A stretch of DNA of 64,000 nt from Deltaproteobacteria bacterium (GCA_016209105.1 JACQWR010000007.1:124001-188000); one strand, 5' to 3'; counted from the stretch's first letter, positions 19,629 to 31,700 are shown. The notes: generated by a model not told the origin, from the sequence alone. Numbers and translations: made by a program.

Positions 19629-20168
19629 CTAACTCTTAAAGGGAACCCCCATGTATCGCAAGAGCTGTCGCGCTTCTTCGTTCGTTTTGGCAGAGGTTAC
19701 AATGACGATATTCATCCCCCGCACCTTGTCTATCTTGTCATACTCTATCTCAGGGAAGATTATCTGTTCCTGCAACCCCAGAGAAAAATTACCTCTCCCG
19801 TCAAAGGAATCCGGCGAAATGCCCCGGAAATCCCTGATGCGGGGGATATCAATATTGACGAGACGGTCGAAAAACTCGTACATTTTTTCTCTCCGTAAGG
19901 TTACACAGCATCCGATAGGCATACCCTGGCGAAGTTTGAAGGTCGCAATAGATTTTTTTGCTTTTTTGATAACCGGTTTCTGTCCCGTAATCAGGGAAAG
20001 TTCTTCCACCGCGCTGTCAAGAACCTTAACGTTTTGAATCGCTTCTCCCAGGCCCATATTGACGACGATCTTCTCGATCCTCGGAGCCTGCATCGGATTT
20101 TTGTAACCGAACTCCTTGATAAGGGCGGGAACCACCTTTTTTTTGTAATACTCTTTCAGTCTTGCCAT
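19629..20168 (-). CDS. rplE: 50S ribosomal protein L5
   Basis: 179 residues: [39 protein letters not shown] and the C-terminal [17 protein letters not shown]. 5S rRNA-binding protein, 12 bp after rplX. Confidence 0.97.
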   Translation of the reverse strand: MARLKEYYKKKVVPALIKEFGYKNPMQAPRIEKIVVNMGLGEAIQNVKVLDSAVEELSLITGQKPVIKKAKKSIATFKLRQGMPIGCCVTLRREKMYEFFDRLVNIDIPRIRDFRGISPDSFDGRGNFSLGLQEQIIFPEIEYDKIDKVRGMNIVIVTSAKTNEEARQLLRYMGVPFKS

Positions 20169-20180
20169 CTCTCCCCCGGG

Positions 20181-20492
20181 CTACACATCCAATATCTCTT
20201 TACACTTATTGCAGACGCGCACCTTCTTACCGTCATCCAGCATTTTGTATCCTATCCTGACACCGGTATTGCACTTGCCGCAGAGCAACATCACGTTCGA
20301 TACATGCAGGGATGACTCTTTTTCCACAATACCGCCCTTGCCCTTGGCGTCGGGCTTGCGGTGCCGTTTAACCAGGTTGATCTTTTCTACAACTACTCGG
20401 TCTCTCTCGGCTATGGTCTTCAGTATTTTGCCGGTTTTCTCTTTTTCCCTGCCGGCAATCACCTTTACCATGTCGCCTTTCTTCAATAACAT
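20181..20492 (-). CDS. rplX: 50S ribosomal protein L24
   Basis: 103 residues: KOW motif KGDMVKVIAGREKEKTGKIL and IVEKESSLHVSNVML. Two CxxC pairs near the C-terminus (CGKCNTG, CNKCKE) suggest a zinc-binding tail. Confidence 0.96.
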   Translation of the reverse strand: MLLKKGDMVKVIAGREKEKTGKILKTIAERDRVVVEKINLVKRHRKPDAKGKGGIVEKESSLHVSNVMLLCGKCNTGVRIGYKMLDDGKKVRVCNKCKEILDV

Positions 20493-20523
20493 CGCTTCGC
20501 CTCTTCTTTTCCCCTTGACGGCC

Positions 20524-20892
20524 CTATAACACCTCCGGGGCCAGAGATATAATCTTCATGAACTGTTTTGCCCTCAATTCGCGTGCCACGGGGCCGAATA
20601 TTCTTGTCCCCACCGGCTCCATCTGATTCGTGATCAGAACGGCAGAGTTGTCATCAAATTTCAGGTAAGAACCGTCCGGTCTCCTTACTTCCTTGACCGT
20701 CCGGACGATAACGGCCTTCATCACATCCCCCTTCTTCACCTTAGAATTGGGGATCGCTTCCTTGACAGCTACAACAATCACATCGCCGAGGCTGGCATAT
20801 CTTCTTCTCGAACCGCCCAACACCTTGATGCATGCGACTTTCTTTGCACCTGAATTGTCCGCCACATTTAAAATGGTCTGCATCTGAATCAT
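20524..20892 (-). CDS. rplN: 50S ribosomal protein L14
   Basis: 122 residues: [19 protein letters not shown] start and the C-terminal [17 protein letters not shown]. Standard length. A 173-bp gap precedes it on the transcript. Confidence 0.97.
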   Translation of the reverse strand: MIQMQTILNVADNSGAKKVACIKVLGGSRRRYASLGDVIVVAVKEAIPNSKVKKGDVMKAVIVRTVKEVRRPDGSYLKFDDNSAVLITNQMEPVGTRIFGPVARELRAKQFMKIISLAPEVL

Positions 20893-21065
20893 AAGAACAC
20901 CTTGCCAAACTTAGGGTTTAAGGCCCGTATACCGCTATCGGCTCTCCTGCCAACCGCATATCCTGACCGGGAGCGCATCACCGTATGCCGCTTTGGAGGC
21001 GGGGTTCGGGGGCGCACGGAAAATTATTATTTCCTCCCCGGGAAGTCCTGCCCGGAAGAGGTTCA

Positions 21066-21323
21066 CTATTTCGCTTTCTCCAGTATCTCCTGCATCCGCC
21101 AGCGTTTCTCACGGCTCAGCGGTCGCGACTCCACAATAAGCACCTTATCGCCGACGCTGCATGCATTTTCCTCATCGTGGGCCTTGTACCGTACGTGTCT
21201 TCTCATAAATTTATGAAACACCGGGTGCTTGACCAGCCGTTCGGCACGAACAACAATGGTCTTGTCCATCTTGTCGCTGACCACAATGCCGGTAATGGTT
21301 CTCTTGCTTCCCCTCTCAGCCAT
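21066..21323 (-). CDS. rpsQ: 30S ribosomal protein S17
   Basis: 85 residues: TGIVVSDKMDKTIVVRAERL and EENACSVGDKVLIVESRPLS. It follows rpmC by 2 bp. Confidence 0.97.
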   Translation of the reverse strand: MAERGSKRTITGIVVSDKMDKTIVVRAERLVKHPVFHKFMRRHVRYKAHDEENACSVGDKVLIVESRPLSREKRWRMQEILEKAK

Positions 21324-21325
21324 TC

Positions 21326-21517
21326 CTACCTATTCTCCCTTTCTCTCAATAGGGTTTCTACTCGAGCAATATCCTTTCTTACCTTACCCAGCGTGGAAGG
21401 GGACTCCAGTTGTCCGGCGGCATGGCGTATGCGGAGCTTGAACATTTCTTCGACAAGCTCCCGATTCTTCTGTTTCAGCTCATCGGTACCCAGTTCCCTG
21501 ATCTCTTTAATTTTCAT
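21326..21517 (-). CDS. rpmC: 50S ribosomal protein L29
   Basis: 63 residues: [20 protein letters not shown] and the helical-hairpin C-terminus [15 protein letters not shown]. Its start overlaps the end of rplP by 11 bp. Confidence 0.96.
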   Translation of the reverse strand: MKIKEIRELGTDELKQKNRELVEEMFKLRIRHAAGQLESPSTLGKVRKDIARVETLLRERENR

Positions 21518-21929
21518 CTTCCATCTCCCGGGAAAGGAACTGTGTCGCTATGGGAAGCTTATGGGCAGCCAGTCGGAAGGCCTCGCGGGCCACCTCCGGC
21601 GTGACTCCGTCCATTTCATAAAGAACGATGCCCGGTTTCACCACGGCCACCCATTCTTCAGGATTCCCCTTGCCCTTGCCCATACGCGTCTCAGCCGGTT
21701 TCTTGGTAATTGACTTCTGGGGGAATATCCTGATCCATATTTTACCCCCCCGTTTTACATAGCGGGTCATAGCAATACGCGCCGCTTCAATCTGCCGTGC
21801 TGTTATCCAACCGCACTCGCTGGCCTGCAACGCATAGCCTCCAAATACAATGGCGGCACCCTTGCCCGCTTTTCCGCCCATACGGCCTTTTTGCACCTTC
21901 CGGTATTTAACCCTCTTCGGCATTAACAT
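21507..21929 (-). CDS. rplP: 50S ribosomal protein L16
   Basis: 140 residues: [40 protein letters not shown] and [10 protein letters not shown]. The start at 21929 matches the family N-terminus. Confidence 0.97.
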   Translation of the reverse strand: MLMPKRVKYRKVQKGRMGGKAGKGAAIVFGGYALQASECGWITARQIEAARIAMTRYVKRGGKIWIRIFPQKSITKKPAETRMGKGKGNPEEWVAVVKPGIVLYEMDGVTPEVAREAFRLAAHKLPIATQFLSREMEDEN

Positions 21930-21964
21930 GATTCAAAAACCCTGTCCTTCTTCTTACGAGAGCA

Positions 21965-22624
21965 TCAACCTTTCGCCTTCGGTACTTGACTATCCTTGGC
22001 AGGCAACACTTCCCCATGAAATATTAACACCTTCACTCCGATGAGACCGTATGCGGTATGCGCCTCGGCAAATCCTGAATCAATGTCCGCCCGCAGGGTG
22101 TGGAGCGGCACCCGCCCTTCCCGGTACCATTCCGATCTTGACATTTCCGCCCCGCCAAGCCGCCCGGAACAGTTTACCCGTATGCCCTTAGCGCCGAACT
22201 TGTGCGCAGACGTCACGCACTTTTTCATTGCCCTTCTGAAGGCTACGCGTCTCTCCAGTTGAAGCGCCACGTTCTCGGCAACCAATTGTGCATCGGTTTC
22301 CGGCTTACGCACCTCGAGAATGTTTATGATGACATCCCGTTTGGTAACCGCCTCGATATCCTTTTTCAGTTTTTCGATCTCGGCTCCCTTTTTGCCGATG
22401 ATCAGCCCCGGCCGGGCCGCGTAGATATTAACCTTGGCCTTGCTGGCCGCTCGCTCTATCTCTATTTTGGATATACCCGCGTTATACAGTTTTTGTTTCA
22501 GATGTTTCCTGATGCTGATATCCTCGTGAAGCAATTCGCTATATTCTTTGTCCGAAAACCATAACGAACTCCAAGCTTTGATACCGCCCAACCTGAACCC
22601 GATCGGGTTAACCTTCTGCCCCAA
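21965..22624 (-). CDS. rpsC: 30S ribosomal protein S3
   Basis: 219 residues: [13 protein letters not shown] start, KH motif [17 protein letters not shown] and C-terminal [16 protein letters not shown]. The TTG at 22624 is chosen: AGGAGG lies 7 nt upstream and the product starts (M)GQKVNP as in the family. A GTG at 22630 is only 1 nt from the ribosome site. Confidence 0.95.
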   Translation of the reverse strand: MGQKVNPIGFRLGGIKAWSSLWFSDKEYSELLHEDISIRKHLKQKLYNAGISKIEIERAASKAKVNIYAARPGLIIGKKGAEIEKLKKDIEAVTKRDVIINILEVRKPETDAQLVAENVALQLERRVAFRRAMKKCVTSAHKFGAKGIRVNCSGRLGGAEMSRSEWYREGRVPLHTLRADIDSGFAEAHTAYGLIGVKVLIFHGEVLPAKDSQVPKAKG

Positions 22625-22644
22625 TCTCACACCTCCTAAAATGG

Positions 22645-22977
22645 TTACGCTTCATCCAGGATAACTGTTATATGACTCATCCTCTTTTTTATCGCGGCCG
22701 CTCTTCCCTGCGCCCGTGCCCTCCACCGCTTCAGAGAGGGCCCCTGATCCACGAATATCTCCTTTACATAGAGAATATTTTCATCCACATTGCTGTTCTG
22801 TTTCGCGTTGGCAACGGCGGACTTGAGCAGTTGTCCCACCACGCCGGCGGCATATTTCCTCGTGAAAAGGAGCACCTGCTGGGCCTCATGAATCTTCTTT
22901 CCTCTGACCAGATCCACCACCAGCTTTGCCTTCTGTGGTGAAACACGGATATATTTCGCTACTGCCTTTACTTCCAT
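22645..22977 (-). CDS. rplV: 50S ribosomal protein L22
   Basis: 110 residues: [20 protein letters not shown] and the hairpin region [20 protein letters not shown]. The ATG at 22977 follows GGGAG by 5 nt; an in-frame extension to 23073 is not conserved. Confidence 0.96.
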   Translation of the reverse strand: MEVKAVAKYIRVSPQKAKLVVDLVRGKKIHEAQQVLLFTRKYAAGVVGQLLKSAVANAKQNSNVDENILYVKEIFVDQGPSLKRWRARAQGRAAAIKKRMSHITVILDEA

Positions 22978-23078
22978 ATCAACTCCCAAGCACTGCGATG
23001 CAAGGCACCTTAGTGTCCTGTGCCTCCCCACGGTGAAAACGCCGACTGTCCGGTCACGGCCGCAAAACGACACACCTG

Positions 23079-23360
23079 CTATTTACGCAACTTCGACTTC
23101 CGATCGCCAGCGTGACTGTAAAAAGTTCTGGTCGGAGCAAATTCACCGAGTTTATGCCCCACCATATTTTCGGTAACAAACACGGGAATAAATTTCTTGC
23201 CGTTATGCACCGCAAACGTCTGCCCGATAAGTTCGGGAGTAATGGTGGACCGGCGGGACCATGTTTTGATCACGCTCTTATTTCCCGAAGATTCGGCCGC
23301 CCTTACCTTTGCAAGTAACTTCCCCTCGATGAACGCGCCTTTTTTTATCGAACGAGCCAC
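23079..23360 (-). CDS. rpsS: 30S ribosomal protein S19
   Basis: 93 residues: [34 protein letters not shown] and [23 protein letters not shown] start, 3 bp after rplB. Confidence 0.97.
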   Translation of the reverse strand: MARSIKKGAFIEGKLLAKVRAAESSGNKSVIKTWSRRSTITPELIGQTFAVHNGKKFIPVFVTENMVGHKLGEFAPTRTFYSHAGDRKSKLRK

Positions 23361-23363
23361 CTT

Positions 23364-24185
23364 CTAATCCCTTCTCTTTACAATATATTTATCCGTACCC
23401 CTGTTTGCCCTCGTCTTATGCCCCTTTGTCGGAATACCCCACGGCGTGCAGGGATGCCTTCCGCCGGAGGATTTACCTTCCCCGCCGCCCATGGGATGAT
23501 CCACAGGATTCATGGCCACACCGCGGACTTTGGGGCGTTTTCCCAACCACCGTGTCCGGCCGGCCTTGCCGAGGCTTACGTTCTCGTGATCGATATTGCC
23601 CACCTGTCCGATAGTCGCCCGACAATCAATGAATACCTTCCTCACTTCACCCGACGGGAGACGCACCTGGGCGTACCGGCCTTCCTTCGCCATAAGCTGT
23701 CCGTACGTTCCTGCGCTCCTGATCATCTGACCGCCGCGTCCCACCTTCAGCTCCAGGTTATGGATCAGGGAACCCAGAGGGATATTCTTGAGCGGCACCG
23801 TGTTCCCCGGTTTTATATCCGCCTTGTCACTGCTCACGATGCTATCCCCCACGATCAGCTTTTCAGGGGCAATGATATAGCGTTTCTCCCCGTCAAGATA
23901 ATGCAGGCGGGCAATCCTTGCCGAACGATTGGGGTCGTATTCAACGGCCGCAACTTTGGCCGGAACGTCCGTCTTGTCGCGCCGGAAATCCACCAGCCGA
24001 TATTTCTTCCTGTGTCCGCCACCGATATGCCTGCTCGTAATCCTGCCGTAGGAGTTACGTCCCCCCGTTTTCTTCAGGGAACGCAGGAGACTTTTCTCTG
24101 GCTCCGGGGAAGTGACTTCCTCGAACGTTGAACAGGTCTGAAATCTTCTCCCCGGAGACGTGGGATTGTACTTTCTTATCGCCAT
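23364..24185 (-). CDS. rplB: 50S ribosomal protein L2
   Basis: 273 residues: [20 protein letters not shown] start and the C-terminal peptidyl-transferase segment [20 protein letters not shown]. Normal S10-operon position. Confidence 0.97.
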   Translation of the reverse strand: MAIRKYNPTSPGRRFQTCSTFEEVTSPEPEKSLLRSLKKTGGRNSYGRITSRHIGGGHRKKYRLVDFRRDKTDVPAKVAAVEYDPNRSARIARLHYLDGEKRYIIAPEKLIVGDSIVSSDKADIKPGNTVPLKNIPLGSLIHNLELKVGRGGQMIRSAGTYGQLMAKEGRYAQVRLPSGEVRKVFIDCRATIGQVGNIDHENVSLGKAGRTRWLGKRPKVRGVAMNPVDHPMGGGEGKSSGGRHPCTPWGIPTKGHKTRANRGTDKYIVKRRD

Positions 24186-24230
24186 CCGCCTTTATCCTCA
24201 ATCTACACAGATACTCGTAACAATCTGATG

Positions 24231-24518
24231 CTATACCCCTTCGAAAAGCTCTATGCGACTGCCCGGTTCCAGGGTCACCACAGCTTTTTTCCAGGAACTT
24301 TTCTCGCCAATGATTCTTCCCATTCGCTTCTTCTTGCCCAGAACGTTCATAACGCGAACGTCCAGCACTTTGACCTGGAAAAGCTTCTCCACTGCCTTGC
24401 CGATCTCGATCTTGTTCGTCCTGCGATCAACTTCAAAGACATAGGTATTGCTCTGGTCCTTGGCAATAGTGCTCTTTTCCGTAATCACCGCCCGTTTAAT
24501 GACGTAATTGTTTTCCAT
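24231..24518 (-). CDS. rplW: 50S ribosomal protein L23
   Basis: 95 residues: VIKRAVITEKSTIAKDQSNT, VDRRTNKIEIGKAVEKLFQV and VLGKKKRMGRIIG. Its start shares one base with the rplD stop. Confidence 0.96.
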   Translation of the reverse strand: MENNYVIKRAVITEKSTIAKDQSNTYVFEVDRRTNKIEIGKAVEKLFQVKVLDVRVMNVLGKKKRMGRIIGEKSSWKKAVVTLEPGSRIELFEGV

Positions 24519-25138
24519 TATGACAGCGCCCCTTCTATCAGCTTCACCGAGGGCTCAAGCAGCACCACCTGTTCATAATTGAGCAGGTCATACACATTGA
24601 TGCCCTCGGAGCGTATCATCTTCACATCCGGGATATTCCGCGAAGATTTTTCCAACACCGGATAAGACTTGTCTATCACGAAAAGGGCCTTTTTCCATCC
24701 GAATCGGTCTACAACTTCCTTAAATTTTCTTGTTTTTATTTCCCCCAGAGGGAAATCACGGAGGATGGTCATCATCCCGTCTTTGACCTTCATGCTGAGC
24801 GCCACCGAAAGCGCCTTCTTCCTCACCTTTTTGGGAACCTTGTAGGCATAATCACGCGGATGAGGCCCAAATACGGTACCCCCGCTTCTCCACAGAGGAG
24901 ACCTGGTGGTTCCTGCCCGCGCTCTACCCGTGCCCTTCTGACGCCAGGGCTTCTTCCCCCCACCACTTATATCACTCCGCGTTTTCGTTGCGGCAGTACC
25001 ACGCCTCCGCGAGGCCATCTGCATCTTCACGACTTCGTAGAGGATTGCCTCGTTTGCCTCAGCGCCGAACACGGCATCGCTTAACTCGATTTCCGAGACC
25101 TTCTTTTTTTCAATATCATATACATCCGCAACCGGCAT
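24518..25138 (-). CDS. rplD: 50S ribosomal protein L4
   Basis: About 206 residues: RRGTAATKTRSDISGGGKKP then WRQKGTGRARAG, the exit-tunnel loop, and GPHPRDYAYKVPKKVRKKAL. The ATG at 25138 is 8 nt after AAGG; a GTG at 25147 adds three residues. L4 autoregulates the S10 operon in E. coli. Confidence 0.96.
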   Translation of the reverse strand: MPVADVYDIEKKKVSEIELSDAVFGAEANEAILYEVVKMQMASRRRGTAATKTRSDISGGGKKPWRQKGTGRARAGTTRSPLWRSGGTVFGPHPRDYAYKVPKKVRKKALSVALSMKVKDGMMTILRDFPLGEIKTRKFKEVVDRFGWKKALFVIDKSYPVLEKSSRNIPDVKMIRSEGINVYDLLNYEQVVLLEPSVKLIEGALS

Positions 25139-25163
25139 TATGCTCACCTTAAGATCCTGCTGA

Positions 25164-25796
25164 TCAACTTCCTTTTTTCACAGACTGCTTGATAAGAACA
25201 AAACTGTTCCTGCCGCCCGGAACTGCCCCCCTGACGAGGATCACGTTCCTGTCGGGCCTCACGCTCCACACCAAAAGATTCTGAACCGTTTTTTTCTCGT
25301 TTCCCATTTGCCCCGGCAGCTTGGTTCCCTTGAATACGCGGGAGGGATCCGCACTCGCGCCGATGGAACCCGGCGCGCGGTGGAACATGGAGCCATGCGT
25401 TGCCCTGCCCCCCCCAAAACCGTGCCTTTTCACCACGCCGGCAAACCCCTTGCCCTTCGTGATGCCCTCAATGTCCACATACTCGCCCGGAGCAAAAATA
25501 TCCGCCTTAATCTCCTGGCCGGCTTCATAGTTGCCGACATTGTTGAATTCGCGCAGTATTCTAAAAAGCCCCGTGCCGGCTTTTTTGAAATGTCCCTGGC
25601 GGGGTTTTGTAACCCTGCCCGGTTTCACACTGCCATAACCGAGCTGTATGGCGTCATAGCCGTCCTTTTCCCCGGTTTTCTTCTGCACCACCACGGACGG
25701 CTCAACTTCGATAACCGTAACGGGCACTGTGACGCCCTCTTCCGAGAACACCTGGGTCATTCCCAATTTTCTACCGATAAGTCCCTTTTTCATCAT
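25164..25796 (-). CDS. rplC: 50S ribosomal protein L3
   Basis: 210 residues: GLIGRKLGMTQVFSEEG start, KGKGFAGVVKRHGFGGG and GSIGASADPSRVFKG, containing the residues nearest the peptidyl-transferase centre. Two adjacent ATGs leave a one-residue uncertainty in the start. Confidence 0.97.
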   Translation of the reverse strand: MMKKGLIGRKLGMTQVFSEEGVTVPVTVIEVEPSVVVQKKTGEKDGYDAIQLGYGSVKPGRVTKPRQGHFKKAGTGLFRILREFNNVGNYEAGQEIKADIFAPGEYVDIEGITKGKGFAGVVKRHGFGGGRATHGSMFHRAPGSIGASADPSRVFKGTKLPGQMGNEKKTVQNLLVWSVRPDRNVILVRGAVPGGRNSFVLIKQSVKKGS

Positions 25797-25930
25797 TAAT
25801 CACTTTATCGAATATCGCTCTACCCGCATACCATAGAGACAGAATTTTAAACACCACGCCGCTTTCGGCCTCACGCCTTACCATTCCCACGCGCCAAAAG
25901 ACAACCCGCGCATGAGCCGGGGGAAAAGCC

Positions 25931-26239
25931 CTATGTTTTTATCTCCACATCGACACCGGCGGAAAGGTCCAGCTTCATCAGCGCATCCACCGTCGATTGT
26001 GTCGGTTCGATAATGTCCAGGAGTCTTTTATGGGTCCTGATCTCAAACTGTTCTCTCGACTTTTTGTCCACATGTGGCGACCGGTTGACGCAGTACTTGT
26101 TTATCTCCGTCGGCAGAGGTATGGGACCGGCCACGCGCGCTCCCGTCCTTTTGGCGGTGTCGATAATCTCCTCCACCGACCGGTCAAGCAGTTTGGAATC
26201 ATAGGCCTTAAGGCGAATTCTTATTTTCTGATCTTTCAT
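25931..26239 (-). CDS. rpsJ: 30S ribosomal protein S10 (NusE)
   Basis: 102 residues: [40 protein letters not shown] and [12 protein letters not shown]. First gene of the S10 operon; a 134-bp gap separates it from rplC. Also an antitermination partner of NusG, which is in this block. Confidence 0.97.
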   Translation of the reverse strand: MKDQKIRIRLKAYDSKLLDRSVEEIIDTAKRTGARVAGPIPLPTEINKYCVNRSPHVDKKSREQFEIRTHKRLLDIIEPTQSTVDALMKLDLSAGVDVEIKT

Positions 26240-26297
26240 TATTCCGTTTAACCCGGTTTAAGACAACGGGAGCAGGGACGATCTGTCCCTCCTCTCC

Positions 26298-27491
26298 TTA
26301 TTCAATAACTTTGCTCACCACGCCCGCGCCCACGGTCCTGCCGCCCTCGCGGATGGCAAACCGAAGCTGCTCTTCCATGGCAATAGGGGTAATGAGTTCC
26401 ACATCCATATTGACATTATCTCCCGGCATAACCATCTCCACGCCTTCCGGCAGAGTGGCAACGCCCGTCACGTCCGTGGTCCTGAAATAAAACTGCGGAC
26501 GGTAGCCGGAGAAGAACGGCGTATGCCTTCCGCCTTCTTCCTTCGTAAGGACGTAAACCGCGGCTTTAAATTTGGTATGCGGAGTAATCGAACCGGGTTT
26601 GGCAATAACCTGTCCCCGTTCAATGTCTTCGCGTTTTGTTCCCCGCAGGAGCAGGCCAACGTCGTCACCGGCCCGGCCTTCGTCGAGGGTTTTGCGAAAC
26701 ATTTCCACACCCGTGCAAACCGTTTTCGCGGTCGGCTTGATGCCGATAATTTCCACTTCATCCCCTGTTTTGACAATGCCCCGGTCTACCCTTCCGGTGG
26801 CCACCGTTCCCCGCCCCGAGATGGTAAACACATCGCCTACCGGCATGAGGAAGGGCTTGTCGAGATCGCGCGTCGGCTCGGGAATATAGCTGTCCACGGC
26901 TTCCATCAACTCCCAGACGGATTTGGCATCGGCGGAATCGGAATCATCGGTTTCCAGCGCTTTCAGCGCCGATCCCCTGATAATGGGAATGTCATCGCCG
27001 GGAAACTCATAGGAAGTGAGCAACTCTCTCAATTCCAGTTCCACCAAATCAAGGAGTTCCGGATCGTCAACCAGGTCAACCTTGTTGAGGTAAACGACCA
27101 TGAAGGGAACCTGAACCTGTCTGGCGAGGAGGATATGCTCCCTGGTCTGAGGCATGGGACCATCCGAGGCGGCAACAACCAGGATAGCTCCATCCATGTG
27201 CGCCGCTCCCGAAATCATGTTCTTGATGTAGTCGGCATGTCCCGGACAATCCACGTGGGCATAATGACGCTTCTGCGTTTCATATTCCACATGGGAAATA
27301 TTTATGGTAACGCCCCTCTCCTTTTCTTCCGGGGCGTTGTCTATTGAATCAAAGGGACGGAACTCGGCAAACCCCTTTTTTGCGAGGTGCTTGGTAATAG
27401 CGGCCGTCAGGGTTGTCTTGCCGTGATCCACGTGTCCGATGGTCCCGATATTTAGATGCGGCTTTGTCCTTTCAAATTTTTTCTTAGCCAT
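26298..27491 (-). CDS. tuf: elongation factor Tu
   Basis: 397-residue translational GTPase: G1 [11 protein letters not shown]3 DCPGHADY, G4 NKVDLVDD, then domains 2 and 3. AAGGAGG lies upstream of the ATG. Here tuf follows rpsG with no fusA between. There is also no second tuf at the tRNA-Thr/rpmG position where a duplicate often lies, so this is the only copy in the window. Confidence 0.98.
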   Translation of the reverse strand: MAKKKFERTKPHLNIGTIGHVDHGKTTLTAAITKHLAKKGFAEFRPFDSIDNAPEEKERGVTINISHVEYETQKRHYAHVDCPGHADYIKNMISGAAHMDGAILVVAASDGPMPQTREHILLARQVQVPFMVVYLNKVDLVDDPELLDLVELELRELLTSYEFPGDDIPIIRGSALKALETDDSDSADAKSVWELMEAVDSYIPEPTRDLDKPFLMPVGDVFTISGRGTVATGRVDRGIVKTGDEVEIIGIKPTAKTVCTGVEMFRKTLDEGRAGDDVGLLLRGTKREDIERGQVIAKPGSITPHTKFKAAVYVLTKEEGGRHTPFFSGYRPQFYFRTTDVTGVATLPEGVEMVMPGDNVNMDVELITPIAMEEQLRFAIREGGRTVGAGVVSKVIE

Positions 27492-27796
27492 CTCTATCTA
27501 CCTCCTTAAACTTTGAATGGTTCGCTCTTTGTTCCTTTAACGTTTCAGCCCCTCACCCCATCACCCGTTCGCCAAACCGACTAAGAAACACATTCCAACT
27601 CATGCCCGGGACATCGGAGATCACCCCCGAATCATCTTCCGCGTTCATCATGGCTGAACGCATATCTGCCAGAGGAATCTCTCTTGTGATTAAACAAGAC
27701 GAGTAAACAGCGGGTTGCCTGCGAGTACCAGCTCGGCCGGAGACGGCCGCTTCTTACGAACGTATTGCACATCGGCCCGGGAAACGAACGTTGGCG
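27492..27796 (-). other. gene-free gap between rpsG and tuf (usual fusA site)
   Basis: 305 bp with no supported gene. It has a small hairpin (CGGCCG TCTC CGGCCG around 27747-27762) and only very short reading frames. fusA (about 2.1 kb) normally lies here; I see no EF-G remnant at either edge. Confidence 0.7.
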
Positions 27797-28267
27797 CTAA
27801 AACCGGTAATGGGCAAACGCCTTGTTTGCCTCCGCCATCTTATGGACACTCTCTCTCTTCTTTACGGCAGCCCCCCGGTTGTTGGCCGCATCAATCAGTT
27901 CCGCGGCCAGTTTCTCCTGCATGGTCTTTTCGGCGCGTTCCCGCGCATGAAGGATCAGCCACCGGATCCCCAGTGCGACCCTTCTCGAGGGCACGACCTC
28001 CGTCGGCACCTGATACGTGGAACCGCCTACCCGCCGCGATTTAACCTCGATCACCGGTTTGACATTGTTGACGGCCTTTTCAAAAAGTTCCACCGGCGGC
28101 TCCTTGGTTCTCTTCTCCAGAATATCAAAGGCCCCGTAAAGGATGGACTCGGCAACGCTCTTCTTTCCCCGCTTGAGGAGGCTGTTGATGAACTTTGCCA
28201 CCAGCTTATTGTTGTATTTGGGGTCCGGCAATATTTCCCTTTTTGCGACTTCTCTTCTTCTCGGCAT
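27797..28267 (-). CDS. rpsG: 30S ribosomal protein S7
   Basis: 156 residues: [40 protein letters not shown] and the C-terminal [16 protein letters not shown]. It follows rpsL by 15 bp. Confidence 0.97.
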   Translation of the reverse strand: MPRRREVAKREILPDPKYNNKLVAKFINSLLKRGKKSVAESILYGAFDILEKRTKEPPVELFEKAVNNVKPVIEVKSRRVGGSTYQVPTEVVPSRRVALGIRWLILHARERAEKTMQEKLAAELIDAANNRGAAVKKRESVHKMAEANKAFAHYRF

Positions 28268-28282
28268 GATACTGTCCTGAGT

Positions 28283-28654
28283 TTAACTCGGCTTCTTTGC
28301 GCCGTATTTCGATCTGCCCTGTTTCCTGTCCTGGACGCCAACGGCATCCAGCGTCCCCCTGATAATATGGTATCGCACACCGGGAAGATCCTTCACCCTC
28401 CCGCCCCTGACAAGGACAACCGAATGTTCCTGAAGGTTATGTCCCACACCGGGTATATACGAGGTTACCTCGTAGCCGCTTGTCAGGCGAACCCTCGCCA
28501 CTTTTCTGAGCGCCGAGTTCGGCTTTTTCGGCGTCGAGGTATACACCCTGACGCAAACTCCCCTTCTCTGCGGTGAGCCGGCCAGCGCCGGGGTTGCCGC
28601 TTTTCTCTGCATCTTGGCTCTTCCCTTGCGTACCAGTTGGTTAACTGTAGGCAT
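28283..28654 (-). CDS. rpsL: 30S ribosomal protein S12
   Basis: 123 residues: [12 protein letters not shown] start, [20 protein letters not shown] and [17 protein letters not shown]. The lysines usually altered in streptomycin-resistant mutants (in KKPNSA and GRVKDLP) are wild type. The start is set to the family MPTVNQL rather than the ATG/GTG four codons earlier. Confidence 0.97.
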   Translation of the reverse strand: MPTVNQLVRKGRAKMQRKAATPALAGSPQRRGVCVRVYTSTPKKPNSALRKVARVRLTSGYEVTSYIPGVGHNLQEHSVVLVRGGRVKDLPGVRYHIIRGTLDAVGVQDRKQGRSKYGAKKPS

Positions 28655-28717
28655 CACTCCTCCCAAACCTGTTCCAAACCTCCCCCGTGAGAGGGGGCTG
28701 TAAAGTAGCGAAAACTA

Positions 28718-31700
28718 TCAATTCGCCGCTTGTATGTCAAGCGTTTTCTCAACTATTTTTTCGTCCCCGTCTTGCTTTTCCCGACCGGCGGGTTCTTCAA
28801 CAGCCTCCGTCTGGATACCAAGCTTCCGGTACATGACAAGACCCGTGCCTGCCGGAATCAACCTGCCCATGATAACGTTTTCCTTCAAGCCACGCAGGTA
28901 GTCCGTCTTTCCCGCCAGACCGGCCTCGGTAAGGACGCGTGTAGTCTCCTGGAACGACGCGGCAGAAATGAAGCTCTGCGTGGAAAGGGATGCCTTCGTG
29001 ATGCCGAGGAGGATAGGTCTCCCGACGGCCGGCCGGCCGGCCTTGGCAATGACCCGTTCGTTCTCCTCCTGGAACCGGTATCGCTCCACCTGCTCTTCAC
29101 CGATAAAGGACGTGTCCCCCGGATCAATTACCTTCACCCGCCTGAGCATCTGGCGTACAATGACCTCCATATGCTTGTCATTTATCTTGACACCCTGCAG
29201 ACGGTACACTTCCTGGACTTCATCCACGAGGTACCGGGCCAGCTCTTTTTCACCCTTGATGGCCAGGAGGTCATGGGGATTGTTCACCCCGTCCATCAGC
29301 GGCTCACCGGCGGTAACCCGGTCGCCTTCCTGTACGCTCACATGCTTACCCTTCGGAATCAGGTATTCCTTAGGTTCTCCCCCCTCGGGAGTGACGACCA
29401 CCTTCCGTTTCCCCTTGGCATCCTTACCGTAAGATACAACCCCGTCAATCTCGCTGATAACGGCAAAATCCTTCGGTTTCCGGGCTTCAAAAAGCTCCGC
29501 TACGCGGGGAAGTCCCCCCGTGATGTCCTTCGTCTTGGTCGTCTCCCGTGGTATCTTGGCAATAATATCACCTGCGCTTACCGGATCGCCCTCGGAGACC
29601 ACGATGTTGGCGCCCACCGACAGGAGATGCCTCGCCACGGTGTCCGTGCCGGGAACCTTGGCGGTTTTCCCCTTCTTGTCCTTGATGGACACCCGGGGAC
29701 GCAGATCGGCGCCCTTGAACTCCACGACCACCTTCCGGGAAAGGCCGGTCACTTCATCAACCTGCTCCTGCATCGTCTTGCCTTCGATAATGTCTCCAAA
29801 TTTCACCGTACCATCAACCTCGGCGAGAATCGGGATGGAGAAAGGATCCCATTCCGCAATCAGATCGCCGCTCTTGACGATGCTGTTTTCTTTGACCTTG
29901 AGGTGGGCGCCGTAGGGTACGGTATACTTGCCGCGGCTCCTTCGCTGCTCGTCGAGGACATGCACCTCCCCGTGGCGGTTCATGACCACCAGGTTGCCGG
30001 CCTTCGTTTTGACGGCATTCAAGTTCACAAGCTTCACCACTCCGTCATGTCTCGCTTCCAGGGTGGAATGTTCATCAAACTTTGCCGTACCGCCGATATG
30101 AAACGTTCTCATCGTCAGCTGCGTGCCCGGCTCACCGATGGATTGAGCGGCCACGATACCCACTGCTTCCCCGATGTTCACGATGTGGCCGTGCGCCAGA
30201 TCCCTGCCGTAACACATGGCGCAGACACCGTGCTTGGACTTGCAGGTCAAAACGGAACGGATATTGACTTTCTCTATGCCCGACCGGTCGATTTTCTCCG
30301 CCAGGAACTCATCGATTGCCTCGTTCGCCTGCACCAGGATTTCGCCGGTGAAGGGATCCTTTATTTCCGTCAGGGCGACCCTTCCCAGGACGCGCTCGCC
30401 TGCCGTTTCGATGATCTCCCCTCCTTCCATGAGAGCATACACATAGATTCCATCAATAGTGCCGCAGTCTTCTTCGGTAATAATGCAGTCCTGCGCCACA
30501 TCCACCAGCCTCCGGGTGAGATATCCGGAATTGGCGGTTTTGAGCGCCGTATCGGCGAGCCCTTTTCGTGCGCCGTGGGTGGAGATAAAGTACTGGAGGA
30601 CGGTCAACCCTTCCCGGAAGTTTGCCGTAATCGGGGTTTCGATGATCTCACCGGACGGTTTGGCCATCAATCCCCTCATCCCCGCGAGCTGCCGGAGCTG
30701 TACGGCGCTTCCCCTCGCGCCGGAGTCGGCCATCATGAAAATGGGGTTGAAACTCTCTATTTTCCTCTTCGTGCCGTCTGCCCCTTTCACGTCCTCACTG
30801 CTGATACCGGCAAGCATTTCAGATGCAATATTTTCCGTGGACTGGGCCCAGATGTCTATCACCTTGTTGTACCGTTCCCCGTCCGTGATGAGACCGTCCA
30901 TGTACTGTTTCTGTATCTTCAATACATCCTTATCCGCCTTGCCCACGATCTCTTTCTTATTGGCGGGAATGATCATATTGTGAACGGCAAAGGAGACACC
31001 GGAACTGGTGGCATATTTAAACCCCAGATCTTTGAGACGGTCGGCAAGCAGCACGGTGGTTTTATCGCCGCACGTCCGGTAGCAATGATCAATGAGGTTC
31101 GCCAGTTCCTTCTTGTTCATCACCTTGTTGATGACATCGAAGGGAATTTCTTCGGGAATAATCTCGGCAAGCACCACCCTGCCCGCGGTCGTATCCTTCA
31201 ATTCGCCGTCAATCCGGACCTTAATATTGGCATGGAGATCGACTGCCCCGGCATCCAGGGCGCTGCGGACCTCATCGGGACCGGAGAATTTCATCCCCTC
31301 GCCTTTGGCCGCTATCTTGGCCCTCGTGAGATAATAGATCCCCAGAACAATGTCCTGGCTGGGAATAATGATGGGTTTGCCGTTTGCCGGAGAGAGGATA
31401 TTGTTGGTGGACATCATCAGGACCCGGGCCTCCGCCTGGGCTTCGATTGCCAGCGGCACGTGCACGGCCATCTGGTCGCCGTCAAAATCGGCGTTGAATG
31501 CCGTACACACGAGGGGATGCAGCTGGATGGCCTTTCCCTCTATCAGGACGGGCTCAAAGGCCTGCAGACCGAGCCGGTGCAACGTCGGCGCCCGGTTCAG
31601 CATTACGGGATATTCACGGACAACTTCATCCAGCGCATCCCATACCTCGGCGGTTTCCTTCTCCACCAGTTTCTTGGCGCTTTTCACCGTCGTGACATAG

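Noticed and set aside
20980-21025. Possible family B repeat fragment before rplN
   Set aside because: Only a single GC-rich hairpin-like stretch matches; too short and diverged to call.
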